This document shows positions 22,701-33,401 of a stretch of DNA of 64,000 nucleotides, piece after piece. How positions within the stretch are numbered: position 1 is the first letter of the stretch; each line of letters begins with the position of its first letter. The translations under genes were made by a program, and so were the position numbers. Under the pieces are notes generated by a model. It was not told the origin of the DNA, did no database searches, and worked only from the letters and a program-made list of their open reading frames with translations. The stretch comes from Liolophura sinensis (lineage: Eukaryota > Mollusca > Polyplacophora > Chitonida > Chitonidae): NCBI RefSeq assembly GCF_032854445.1, contig NC_088302.1:50064046-50128045 (forward strand), read 5' to 3'.

Positions 22701-24599
22701 ATACTAAACTTTTAAAGTGACCTGAACCTGAATCATTTTAACAATTCTTCACGCTGAGTACTGTCCCTTTTTCTGTAATAAGGATTTGTACATTTAGCTG
22801 TGGCAATACCGTCTGATCCGAGCAAAGTAATGTAACAGTGGTGATCTTCCATGGTATACGGTGTGTATCTGTTAGACGGTTCCCTAAGCGGTACACGCTT
22901 CCCATCCGATTTAGTGTTGAATACATAGATATCCGGATTTATATAGCTTTTACAGAGGACAATTAAAAGGTTTGGAGTTAATATCTAACAACAGTGTTGA
23001 AAAGGAAAGAAACTTTTGGTTTGGCTCCAGGGGAAATGTCAAAATACAAATTCGTAGTTGTCAATAAGAAATCAATATTCCCCAATGATTGTCTTACAGA
23101 ATAAATTTTGTGAAGTAGGGCTCTTTTTCATTCGTTTAACCTTCTGTAAAATAAATTGTATTAAGCCATCTTCAGGCAGGTTTTCTTCTCTATACGCTAA
23201 CTAAATTCAGGTCGAAAGAGAGGAAATCAACATCCAACACTCAGGAGTTTCTGCCCTTTCAATATGCATAGGTATTCAATGGAATATTCCAAGCCATTTT
23301 CGGACGACTGTGGAAAGATACGACGTCAGATTGTATATAAATAATTACACTGTGATTGTCAGACCCAGCCGTCACGCAAAGGAAGTTGTCTCCCCGCTCC
23401 TAATTGCATATTAAACATTTCGCTCAAAGCGCCAAATCTCAGCTCGTCGCCAGAATAGCCCGGGTTTTATTACATTGCGTAGCGTGAATGCAATGGGTCG
23501 CATTCCCAGGTTGCTGTACATAAAAACTGCAATCTAGCAGTATTAATTACTGCCCGGCACATTGATAACAGCGGTCAAGTCAGATGATTGAAATGTGTTC
23601 GATCCATGGGTAGATCAGGTAAACAACCTGTAACTCGATGGGTCCAGTATTTGGTCTCTGTATATGGGCTCTGGGTATCGATCTACCATTGATTAACCAC
23701 CACGAGCCCGTGTTTCTTGGCACACAGCCGCACGCCCATTGATATGTGGTCCGTTCGATCAGTTCGAGCCTTGCTGCACGGTGGGGAATGGTTGTAGTGG
23801 CGAGCTGCATGCCGTAACCTCACCACTCCTGACAGATACCGTTAGCCAGGGTAATCAGTTGTTTTGTCTCACGAAAAGTTCATCGTGCTTGGTTTTTTAA
23901 CTAACAGGAAACACCTGTTTTACTAGATCTAACCGCAATGGCCTTGGTTCGACATCTAGAGCTGGCGATATCCGATGGGCGTTGTTTTATTTTACCTCCC
24001 CTACACCGGAACCGTCTTCCGCTAACACTACTGTTACGCCTCAGTGGACGTACCTGGGGGATATTGCTGTTTACTAATGCTCTCTGTGTTTACTCTACAA
24101 CATCCGCGGTTCTGATGTTAAGGAACTATCGGCTTTAATAACAGTTGAGAAAGGCAAAAATAGAGTTTCAGTTTATTTGGCTTGTAGTAGCCATTCACTA
24201 ACCAAGGCACACAGAACCGTTACCTAAATGTAACTCAGCCAACACGCCTGTAAATACAAAGCAGTGAAAGACTGTGGCGACCAGCCCGTCTTTGTTCCCA
24301 ATATAAACCTGGCGTGGCTTAAACCGGCAACACACCTGACTTTGTCCTTCTGAAAGCTGATAGCTGTAAAGGAATTGTCCCGATTTATTCACCCGCATTA
24401 TAAGCTTGGCGGACTAATGCGGCAGTGCCGCCCAGCTCACACCGAACTGCCAAGTCGTCACATGCTAGCGCTGAGACCTTTGTTTGCTCTGTGTCTTCTG
24501 CCTATCTCTGTATGAGTTTATGGACGAGGATTTACCAAAATCTCGTTTGTGGTTGATTATAAGTTCACTCGTTCCCTTGTGCCTTGCAGGTCCAGGATC

Positions 24600-24607
24600 A
24601 TACCAAC
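24600..24607 (+). other. 5' UTR part of the coiled-coil gene's exon
   Basis: A polypyrimidine stretch and GTGCCTTGCAG ending at 24599 form a good acceptor just upstream of the ATG. This suggests a spliced 5' leader whose first exon was not identified. Confidence 0.55.
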
Positions 24608-26005
24608 ATGGCGACGGTCTGCACGGGGGTACAGCGGGATTATCTGGAGAGTCTGAACTACATGAGGAGCATGATCACAGAAACCGAGCGTGATTTAGAC
24701 AACCTGAAGCTCAGCTTCTACCAGTGCTCCGAGACTGATGAAGACAAGTACGAGGAGTACCTCAAGCAGTGTGACAACTGGCTTCTCCAGGCCAACAACC
24801 ACCTGAGGCGGAGAGAGGTGACTTTGGAGGTGATTGACGGAGAGGTTAAGATCGTAGAGATGCTGAACCAATTAAGGGAGACGGAAGCAGATGGCGACAC
24901 CATCGTCGCCATCACGGAACTATGGGAAAACCTCAAAGTAGCCTCCGAAGCCTTGCAGACGACAGTGTCAAAGTTCCAGACAAATGTGCTGAACAGGTTA
25001 AAAATGTACTGTATGAGTTACACCAGCTCGAATATCAGACTGGACGTAACCAGCAGGTACACGGACGAAGTGTCCGGATACCTGTCGGATTTAGAGACAG
25101 TCATTCTTAACTCTCATACCTTATTGAAGAGCTTCCCTGGAGGCCTTCACCAAGAGTTGTTCACGAACACTCGCTTCTCAGAAAGAGTTCTTGTGTGTTG
25201 TGATCAAAAGGCATTCCCTATTTTGCGATATATTCCTGATCTGACGGAAAAAGTTCTCTCAATGTGCGCTGTGGCAAGGAAGTGGTTAGATCGAGATGAA
25301 ACTTATGTTTATGAGATTAACAACTACATCCGGGAAACTCGGACAATGACGCGGAAACGTGCGGAAGTTTTGAAAACGGAGAAGGAAAAACAGAAAAAAG
25401 TGGTTAAAACTGTGAAAGCCGCTTCGATACTGTGCCAAAACAACAAACAAAAATTACAAAAGATAGAAACTGAACTAAACGAGTTAGAACATCAAATTAC
25501 CAGTGTGATGTCCGAGAAAAAGGATAAATGTGTGGAAAAGCAACAGAAGGAGTCTATGGTTGACTTTCTAAAAATCAGCATTTCTCAAACGAAACGAAAT
25601 TACACTCTTCAGCTCAAACGTTCCAGACTTTTAAGACAGGTGAAAGAGCTTGAGCAAATGCTTGAGTTCATTGAGAACGAGTTAAGTGCGATGCACGAAC
25701 AAGTAGTCGTGAAGGTTCAGGAGAAAGAAGTTCAGAAAGAGAAAGTTGAGACGAGTAAGCGATCTTGTAATACTCTCAGGAGTGAGTTGGAGCGGTTTAC
25801 CGAGAACTTGGATCAGTTAGAGGCCGAAGTGAATGACCTATCTGGTCAGCTGTTACAACTGGAGATCATTCACACGATAAAGACGAGTCCGGAGAAAGTA
25901 GAAGAGATCTACGAGAGACCTACCAGCGTTAAACTGGCGCCGTCTCTCAAAGAGAAAATTAAACGGCGGAGAAAAATGGCTCACAACACTGGTCGATTAA
26001 AGTGA
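24608..26005 (+). CDS. Coiled-coil protein, 465 residues, family not recognised
   Basis: A single uninterrupted exon. The ATG at 24608 lies in ACCAACATGGCG, a strong start context; an in-frame ATG-like extension to 24584 would cross the predicted acceptor at 24599, so 24608 was chosen. Residues 1-240 are predicted helical with scattered cysteines and WL motifs (DNWLLQANNHL, ARKWLDRDE). Residues about 245-420 are heptad-rich coiled coil dense in K, E, Q and L. The C terminus has a basic cluster, KEKIKRRRKMA (about 448-458), that could be a nuclear or membrane/microtubule-binding patch. There is no signal peptide or membrane segment, so it is probably cytoplasmic and self-associating. Function is unknown. 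The NACHT gene upstream is on the same strand but 11.7 kb away, so no functional link is implied. Confidence 0.85.
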   Translation: MATVCTGVQRDYLESLNYMRSMITETERDLDNLKLSFYQCSETDEDKYEEYLKQCDNWLLQANNHLRRREVTLEVIDGEVKIVEMLNQLRETEADGDTIVAITELWENLKVASEALQTTVSKFQTNVLNRLKMYCMSYTSSNIRLDVTSRYTDEVSGYLSDLETVILNSHTLLKSFPGGLHQELFTNTRFSERVLVCCDQKAFPILRYIPDLTEKVLSMCAVARKWLDRDETYVYEINNYIRETRTMTRKRAEVLKTEKEKQKKVVKTVKAASILCQNNKQKLQKIETELNELEHQITSVMSEKKDKCVEKQQKESMVDFLKISISQTKRNYTLQLKRSRLLRQVKELEQMLEFIENELSAMHEQVVVKVQEKEVQKEKVETSKRSCNTLRSELERFTENLDQLEAEVNDLSGQLLQLEIIHTIKTSPEKVEEIYERPTSVKLAPSLKEKIKRRRKMAHNTGRLK

Positions 26006-27945
26006 GCGTTCCCACACTTATTAGTCTGTGGGATACTGTCTAGTGCTAGTGTCAGATGAACATACATGTTAACATCTATGGGAAATACCAATTCGTATTC
26101 ATCCTTATCGCTAGCTAAATAGAGTAAATATCCAGGGACAGGGTGTTATCGTGGATAAGAATGAATTGCGTCTGGACATAGAAATGTGGAGTGGACAGTC
26201 TATTACGTGCTATCAGTTATGAAGTGCATGACAAGTACATGTATATGGTATATTTGCATTAGCGCAGGATCTTGACAAATTAACGATGTCAGCGCTGACA
26301 CTTTCTCAGGAAAAGTTTGTAATATGATTCTGAAGGTATTACCGCCTGAACGTCAGTATATCTATACTCTGTGGTAAAGTGCATAAATGCAATTGACACA
26401 TAGACCCACCTGTGTCCTGTAAAATCAGAGCTTCCTTCCAACATAATAGCACGTTTATTATATATGTCTATGAAAAATAGTCAATTATTTTTACCCCTTC
26501 AGTAAAAAGGTTAATAGTTTCGTGTTGAAAGCAGACAAAGCTGTGTTCAACAAATTGAAAAGTTAGATTCTTACACGATGGTATGTTTAAACCCGATCGG
26601 ATATATTTTATCTGATATATTTTATCTACGCAATCCCTTTGAAATGTGTTTATTGTGTTGTTTTCTTTCCTAAAGGCCACCGGGCACCAAACATTCTTAT
26701 TGTGTATGCAATGGTACAATTGGATACTACTTACAAATTATAAGTGCATCTGGGATATTAAATGAATGTAGGGGGATTGGTCTATGTCATGGATTAGCAA
26801 AAGGTAGGCCTGTATTTTTTGACTAAATACAGGACTTCCAGTTTTTAAGACCTGATAAACGCCAGAGGAATACATTTTGACGAAGACAGCGTTAAGTTTA
26901 CTGCATACAATAGCAAACAAAAAGTTGAACCAAGTGTTTTGTTTTACTTTGACAAAAACATCGTTGTCAGGTACAGGTCAACATACTATCTCATTCCGTT
27001 TACAGTCAGAGTGCAAATTTTGCGAAGTCATTAACTTGTAAATTTTGTTTGATGTAGGAATGAGTCGATGAAACTCGATCCTGGTAAGGCTATCATACAC
27101 CTGTAATCTAATACTGTCCCAATTGTCAGCACTAATCAGGTCAGGTGTCTTACCGGTGAGGTATACGCCCGCAGACATAGGATTTCTTCCCTACATCGAC
27201 GTGGCCAAAAACTGGGGCTCTTCATTCACACAATGCTCGTTTGTAGCCAGATAATTGATAGAAATCTGATATAATTTCTGAAAGGCGATTATCGTGTATA
27301 CAATTTGTGATGATCTGACAACGAGCGACCTTTGAACCTTTAGACCCGGTAGTTTGATCCATTTTGAAACCTGGCCTCGATTCCAGCAGCAGTTACCCAA
27401 CGACAACAGAATGCCAGATTTTCTGAGCATGCATGGTTTAAATTTCTGACTAATACCGTAGTAAAGAGATTGACACACAGAGCTCTGATCTTTGACACAG
27501 ATTTGACACGGTTCACTTGTAATCGAGGGAGCAGTCGTAATTAATGTGTGAAGTTCGCCATAGGTCACAGGTTGACGTGTAATTAGTCCTCTCAGTGACT
27601 CTGCATTTTGTGCTCATCAATTCGCTCCACAGTAGCAGTAAAACGAAGAAAGAGAATACAACTTGGACCAAGCGGGCTTTGCAAAAAGCGGGCTACGTTC
27701 CTTATTTCGGGTGCACGAACATACATAAATACATTGCACCCATCGGGCCTCAAATCCAGTCTGTTAACATTTTATTCATCAGAGACAGGTGAATACAGGA
27801 ATGTCAGACGATGTTTAGATTCAGGCTGTAATTAATTTGTCTTCCACGTATATTTTACAACATCCAGCGCCTAATACTCCCTAAATCTACAAGTCATAAA
27901 CGCTCTTAGCCTGTTGTAAGACACTGCCTACGTCTAAGACATTAC

Positions 27946-28068
27946 TGGTAAAAATTACGTAAGAACATGATGGTTTAAAGTTTTTGCTAAGGCCTCTAAA
28001 ACACACAAGGGATCTGAAGGACTCAGGTAAGCACAGTCCATACGTAAATTCTTACGTAATTTTTACTG
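27946..28068. mobile_element. Possible MITE: 20-bp terminal inverted repeats, 123 bp
   Basis: The left arm TGGTAAAAATTACGTAAGAA (27946-27965) pairs with the right arm TTCTTACGTAATTTTTACTG (28049-28068) at 19 of 20 positions. The interior of 83 bp is non-coding. No clear target-site duplication was seen, so a stable hairpin of another origin is possible. Confidence 0.5.
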
Positions 28069-29109
28069 CCCTGTAGTTGGCGATGTAGTTTAAAAATAAG
28101 GATTCTTGATATTATTTATGTTGACAAAAACGCGCATTTAGAGAACAACACTTACTTCAGTACATAGAGACTCACCATCATTTTGGGGCTAAATGAACTA
28201 TACTTCTGTTCCAGCCTCCTTTTGTTTTAAAAATAAAAAAATTCCCTCTCCAAAAGTATTGCTATCTTGCGGTGTATCAATGCCACCTCGTCAATCGCTT
28301 CTAACTTTACCTGATACTATTATGTCACGCAAAAACGCATCATTTGGCACAACGCCGAAAATTGTCACAAATGACGCTGTACTCCCCAACGCCATCGGCA
28401 TCATTCAAGGAAACTTGCCCTTACGTCATATCTGTCACAAATCCCACTAGACTCAACCAGACAAAACACAACGCCATTGGATTAGAACGTTTTTTTTATT
28501 GTCAATAGACGTGACACGAGATGGCCGCGGTGTGATCACACTTGTGTTGGCTTGCCATCATAGTTAGAAATTTATTTTGCCGATCACAAGAAATGCCGCG
28601 TCATTTTTATTTAATAACAACAGAAAAAACATTGAGTGTTGGCATTCATGTGTGAACATGGATGACCACATCATTGGTGAAAATCTCACAGCGCTGAAAC
28701 AGCTAAGGTACGAAAATAAGCAAACTGTTATCACTAGAAAATTTATGCTTTTCGCAAGTATGTCCCCGCAATAACTTTATTCATGTACAACTCACTTATA
28801 TAAGTCGCACTTACATTTTGACACCATTTACGTGTAAAGCGTAGATGGTAAACGTTCTAAACCCAAACCACTGGAGCAATACGAGGAGCATATGATGGAA
28901 TGTTGTTTTCTAATAATTAATCGTCGCACTCGGGAATACGATACCTTCCCTTATGATTATGTAAATGAGATAGGCAATAATTTCAGGAGCTACAGTTTGT
29001 TACAAAGAAAACGTGGATGATAATATTTCAGCGAAAGTTAAATTCTGCTTATGACTGGGTAGTTACGGAAGCCATTTAGTGTCACAGTGAAGAAAAATTG
29101 GGTGTAAAA

Positions 29110-29340
29110 AGTACTTTTTTCTCGAAATTTCGACTTTTGTTCTCGGAAGTTCGACTTCCCTATGTCATGCAGTTGGTATCGTGATTAGGAGCAAACCATG
29201 CACTCATACCTTGTGTATTACTATACACGATGCCTCCGTGTGTCATCAAAGTGTGTCAGTGAGTGGGTGTCAAAGTTCGAGAGAAAAAGGCCGAAATTTC
29301 GAGAAAATGATTTCGAAATTTCGACTTTTTACTCCCAAAT
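29110..29340. repeat. Segment with repeated palindrome TCGAAATTTCGA
   Basis: CTCGAAATTTCGAC (about 29122) and CGAAATTTCGAGAAAATGAT plus TTCGAAATTTCGAC (about 29293-29328) flank a 160-bp spacer. The motif is self-complementary and also makes the flanks an inverted pair. It is probably a dispersed repeat or foldback element; the family is unknown. Confidence 0.4.
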
Positions 29341-29487
29341 TTTTTTGCAGTGACACTAAAGGGCTTCTGCAGATAATTTCAAGCCTGTTGCTAGGATAGA
29401 TTGGGTCTTCGATTCAAGGGACGTAACTCCAGCAGTACAGCACAAACTAGTTTGAGGATGATAATGTGAGCGCTAACACATCACGGA

Positions 29488-29908
29488 TTTTTTTTTTTTT
29501 TGATTGGTGTTTTACGCCGTACTCAAGAATATTTCACTTATACGACGGCGGCCAGCATTATGGTGGGTGGAAACCGGGCAGAGCCCGGGGGAAACCCACG
29601 ACCATCCGCAGGTTGCTGCCAGACCATAACACGTATGGCCGGCGAGGAAGCCAGCATGAGCTGCACATTGATACATTTATTTATTCCATTGGTGTTATAC
29701 GCCGTACTCAAAAATATTTCATTTAATTAACAGCGGGAGGAAACTGGGTAGTGCTCGGGAGAAACCCATGACCATTCGCACATTCAGACCTTCTCACACG
29801 TACGGCCGCCAGTATGAGCTGGACTTGAACTCAAAGCGACCGCATAGGTGAGAGACTCCTGGGTCATTACGCTGCGTTAGCGCTTTAACCGACTGAGCCA
29901 CGGAGGCC
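29488..29908 (-). repeat. Dimeric tRNA-derived SINE, full length, minus strand
   Basis: A poly-T run and GATTGGTGTTTTACGCCGTA mark the inverted 3' end; GACTGAGCCACGGAGGCCCC at the right is the inverted tRNA-like head (A box TGGCTCAGTCGG on the element strand). It contains the same two-monomer junction as 7812-8245, with only a few differences, including the shared spacer TGCACATTGATACATTTATT (as written on +). Confidence 0.92.
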
Positions 29909-30021
29909 CCGGCAATTATTGAAGTCGTTCGCTTATTGTTTCGGACAGGTAAGTCAAAACCATTTGATTTACGATTGAATGAGTTATTTCCGTTCCATTC
30001 GCGATAACACACCGAAACGAT

Positions 30022-30210
30022 GGGAGGCCTCAATTGCACAGTTGGGTAGCGCGCCAGCGCAGCGTTATGACCTAGGAGCCTCTCACCAATGCCATTGCTG
30101 TGAGTTGCGGTCGCTGCGGGTTCAAGTCCAGCTCATGCTGGATTCCTCTCCGGCCGTAACTAGGAAGGTCTGACAGCAACCTGCGGATGGTCGTGAGTTT
30201 CCCAAGACAT
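30022..30210 (+). repeat. tRNA-derived SINE, 3' truncated
   Basis: It starts GGAGGCCTCAATTGCACAGT, with an A-box-like GCACAGTTGGGTAGCGC and a B-box-like GGGTTCAAGTCC. The conserved core CAGCTCATGCTGGATTCCTC to GCGGATGGTCGTGAGTTTCC follows and stops before the tail. Confidence 0.85.
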
Positions 30211-31727
30211 TTGAAGATTTAAAAAAAAAAACCTGTACTCTAACTACACATCTGGCATTTTGTAATGGGTGTACAGTAGGAAAACATGATGTGAGCAAAA
30301 ACTATAACCCATTGAACTGGTATTCCTCAGTATACACACACCGCGAGCTACATGTGCATGAAAACAATCGATTTTCAGACTACCATTCCAAAAACGTATT
30401 CCATAGCTTCCTAAATACATTCCCTAAGGAAGAAAAAAATGACATGATATACTTGGACTGAACTAATTTACTGTATATCTATGTATATATATCTGTTACA
30501 ACACTGATGGGCTCTTTACCATGTTGTTGATGAGTAGAGTGGATTCTATCCTGCTCGCCTCGGCACGTCTGGTGCTCAATATCAACAATTTTACGTGTAC
30601 ATAAATAAATATGTCAATCAGAATTGACTAACCTAATCGGAACTGACTTACATCGATGTGTAACATTATACGGGCCCCACTACCAGACCCTGTACCGGAC
30701 AGTATATACAGCGAGACAGACAAGGATATACGAGGCAAAGTGAACATGACTCTTGTTCCTCCAGGCAGAGCTTTACACGGGCTAATGCAACATGGAATGG
30801 TGAGCTTGACCCAACATTGGGACTGAGCTTAATCGTGTATGTTGCACTTGTGTGTCAACAATTTGTGCATGGCTTTTTTGGCCAGAACTTTCTTAATATC
30901 TGCTGTAGTCCGATATACCTATTTTTATGCATTGAGGGGCTCCTGATTCAAGGTGTGACGCTCGGCCACTCGATCAAAGAGACCCCACATATACGACCAC
31001 TGTAATACAACAAAATAAATCTACTTTTACAAAATATCCGCACCCTTACAATATGAAATTTTGGAATGATTGAGTCAACAAACGTGCTTGTCATTTGCCT
31101 GGTTACACGCGATGTGGGTTCAATCCAATTCCAGACGCCGGACTTTGCTCAGATTCCATGGCTCTCTATTGTATAGTTTTACACGATGCTTGCTGGAGAC
31201 CACATGTTTATCGTGAATATGATATATGTCACGCTTAAAATGTCTCCAGTATAACAAATATCCATAGTTTATTCCCAGCTCTTTGGTTTACTTCAACCAT
31301 CATATATTCTGGCAGCCATAAGTGGAAAATGCTTAAGTATATCGATAAACAGCAAAGAAGAAAAAAATTGTTTTGGTAAAATAATATAAACATTATGAGG
31401 ATCCATAATATAATATTTGGGGACACAGTGGAAAGACTGTAGTCTTCAAAAGACACCGTGCTCTAGGACACATAGCCTTTTTACATTTGGTATACAGCTT
31501 TAGCTTAGACCTAGTATCTAGTCAAATACAAGCATGTTGCACACAATACTAAAACCACCTTCCCTTGAAGTCATTTCTACCCTACTTTTAATACACCTGT
31601 TTTGTTGTGCGTGAGTAGGAATGTCTGTTACAGATTACATCTCAGTAACCTTCTTACGGATAATGAAAATTATGTATGCTTATTATGCCAGCCGAGAGAC
31701 GTATGAAGTATTATTTTCACTATTATC

Positions 31728-31878
31728 CCTAAAAAGGGAAATAAAATGCCTTGTCACGTCTCATTGGTAGCAATATGTTTTTCTCAATCACTTTATTTTA
31801 AAATAGTACAGTATATTTTGTTAGCCTTAAAAAAGAGGAAAATAAATGCATTGTCACGTGTTATTGGTAATACTACGC
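31728..31878. repeat. Diverged direct duplication, about 102 bp
   Basis: AAAATGCCTTGTCACGTCTC at 31742 and AAATGCATTGTCACGTGTTA at 31844 lie in matching surroundings, showing an old two-copy tandem duplication. Confidence 0.55.
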
Positions 31879-32012
31879 GTTTCTACAGATCTGGATCCGT
31901 ATTTGTTAAGCAGCTTAAGGTGTAAGTCATAAACTGCAAGTACTTAATAGGTCAAACTCAGAACAGGAAATAACTCAAATTGTGGTTGGTACTCTGTTTT
32001 GCAGTAAAGAAT

Positions 32013-32113
32013 CAGTGCCTTGTTCATTGCTGCACACCTATGGTCGCCTTGTTCACTGTTGGACACCACTGATCGTTTTGTTCATTGGTGGAAGCCACTG
32101 ATCGCCTTGTTCC
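32013..32113. repeat. Short tandem repeat, about 35 bp x 3
   Basis: Units of the type CGCCTTGTTCATTGTTGGAC followed by ACCACTGAT are repeated three times with substitutions. Confidence 0.7.
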
Positions 32114-32873
32114 TGGAATCTCCTCTGTCAGCCTGATCAGTGTCTCAACGTTTCAAAAAACATGTTTATATTGACTCTGAAGAGGCAGCAAAAACGAATA
32201 AAAAAGGAATTTAGTTTCACAGCGGAATTATCTGATTTTGTCCAAGCACAGGAGACATTAAACCCAGGAGAGTCAGTGATAGACTGTTCGGAAACAATCA
32301 AGGCCATTTACAAGAAAAATGCATGCTCTGTGTGCATTCACTGATGTTTAAAAGAATTGAAGGAGAGACGCAAACGTCTGAATTTTAGGTAATGGTACAT
32401 TTATTCAAGCGTACCCTAGGCTGATTAATCAGGAATATTGTCAGAAGTACTCACCTATACCTTGTTCCCGCATGAATCCCCCTAAACACTCATGATTCCG
32501 CGCTCTGCATTATTCCCTCAACGGCATTATTCCTACACGTTGTTGTGTCCGCAATTTGTTTTTGGCTTTTTATCGTATTGGGTATCCTTTCTTTATAACA
32601 GGTCAACACAGTCAGCTTCTAACACCTACCGAATTTTTCATTATAAATATTTATCTGAATGATGTGTACTCTTGGCCTATTTTGTAAGATTTACGTTCTC
32701 ATTTTATGTCTGATTCTTGGATCATTTGGTACATGACCTTCGTTAACTAATTTATTACCTATTCTTCTGATTTTGTTGTTATCCATATTGTTTCCCGCTC
32801 AGCAGACTTATAAAATACCTAACTGATTTCCTACCTTGCATCCCCCAGTCGTCAGGGACATTTGTCGCTCAAA

Positions 32874-33113
32874 TTATCCATGAACATGTGCTCGTGTTTC
32901 GAATTCCTTCAGCGTTTTGTTGATAAATTTGTCAATTACATGACGAGGCGTGATGGTTTCTTTAGGGTTCTGTGCTATTTCTTTCATAAATAACCGAACA
33001 TTGTCTACCGTTGTATAGTCTATGTTAAAAAACATTAATAAGTGCGTGGAACCACATCCAATAAGAAATAAATCCTGTCGACCGGTATTTCTAAGCACAC
33101 TGTGAAACCCCAT
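32874..33113 (-). CDS. Unrecognised 79-codon ORF, doubtful
   Basis: The frame begins ATG and has a protein-like mix with RHVIDKFINKTLKEFETRAH near its end. It lies 256 nt upstream of the SLC6 start on the opposite strand. No family is recognised and no splice partner was found; it could be a fragment of a decayed gene or chance. Confidence 0.15.
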   Translation of the reverse strand: MGFHSVLRNTGRQDLFLIGCGSTHLLMFFNIDYTTVDNVRLFMKEIAQNPKETITPRHVIDKFINKTLKEFETRAHVHG

Positions 33114-33209
33114 CGGATAAGACTCTTCTCAAAACCTTTAACCCCTGTTGTGATGGAGTTTGCCACCTTTGAAGAGGACCATGTTTACCCCTGAAGATAA
33201 TTTTTGCCC

Positions 33210-33217
33210 TATATATG
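33210..33217 (+). promoter_or_regulatory. Candidate TATA box of the first SLC6 gene
   Basis: TATATATGG in otherwise mixed sequence lies about 150 nt upstream of the start codon at 33369. Position and sequence fit a core promoter, but there is no transcript evidence in the window. Confidence 0.3.
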
Positions 33218-33368
33218 GCGCAGTGGAGATAGGAGAGGCTTTGTCAAGTGTGCCATTAGAATGGAACCTGCATGACAGTTAGACAGTGAATGAATTTAAT
33301 AACTAGTACAGCAGGGACAGCGCTAGAGCACAGACACCTCTGCTCGGATACGACATTTTCCCCTCGCC

Positions 33369-33401
33369 ATGGATTTCAAGAGCGACACAGACCTGGTACA
33401 G
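33369..33401 (+). CDS. SLC6 copy A exon 1 (start)
   Basis: Eleven codons, [11 protein letters not shown], from an ATG in the strong context CGCCATGG to the donor gtgtgt, phase 0. Support is moderate: it joins in frame with exon 2, and copy B also has a short first exon ending in phase 0 far upstream of its exon 2. Confidence 0.65.

Larger units (their letters stand above)
12913..24599. other. Long intergenic region without a confident gene
   Basis: The first 700 bases are probably 3' UTR and flank of the NACHT gene. The rest holds SINE pieces (14352-14602, 14685-14826, 20410-20480), a dispersed repeat (15025-15275), a 24-bp triplicate (20783-20842) and weak ORFs. A somewhat GC-richer patch at about 16440-17720 carries the best unexplained frames, which are listed separately. 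Confidence 0.5.
26006..33368. other. Intergenic region without a confident gene
   Basis: It contains a MITE-like inverted repeat (27946-28068), a palindrome-rich TTTCGA segment (29110-29340), SINEs (29488-29908, 30022-30210), a diverged direct repeat (31728-31878) and a 35-bp repeat (32013-32113). The reading frames are short and unconvincing; the one at 32874-33113 on the minus strand is the most protein-like. The last 160 bases probably hold the promoter and 5' UTR of the first SLC6 gene. Confidence 0.5.
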
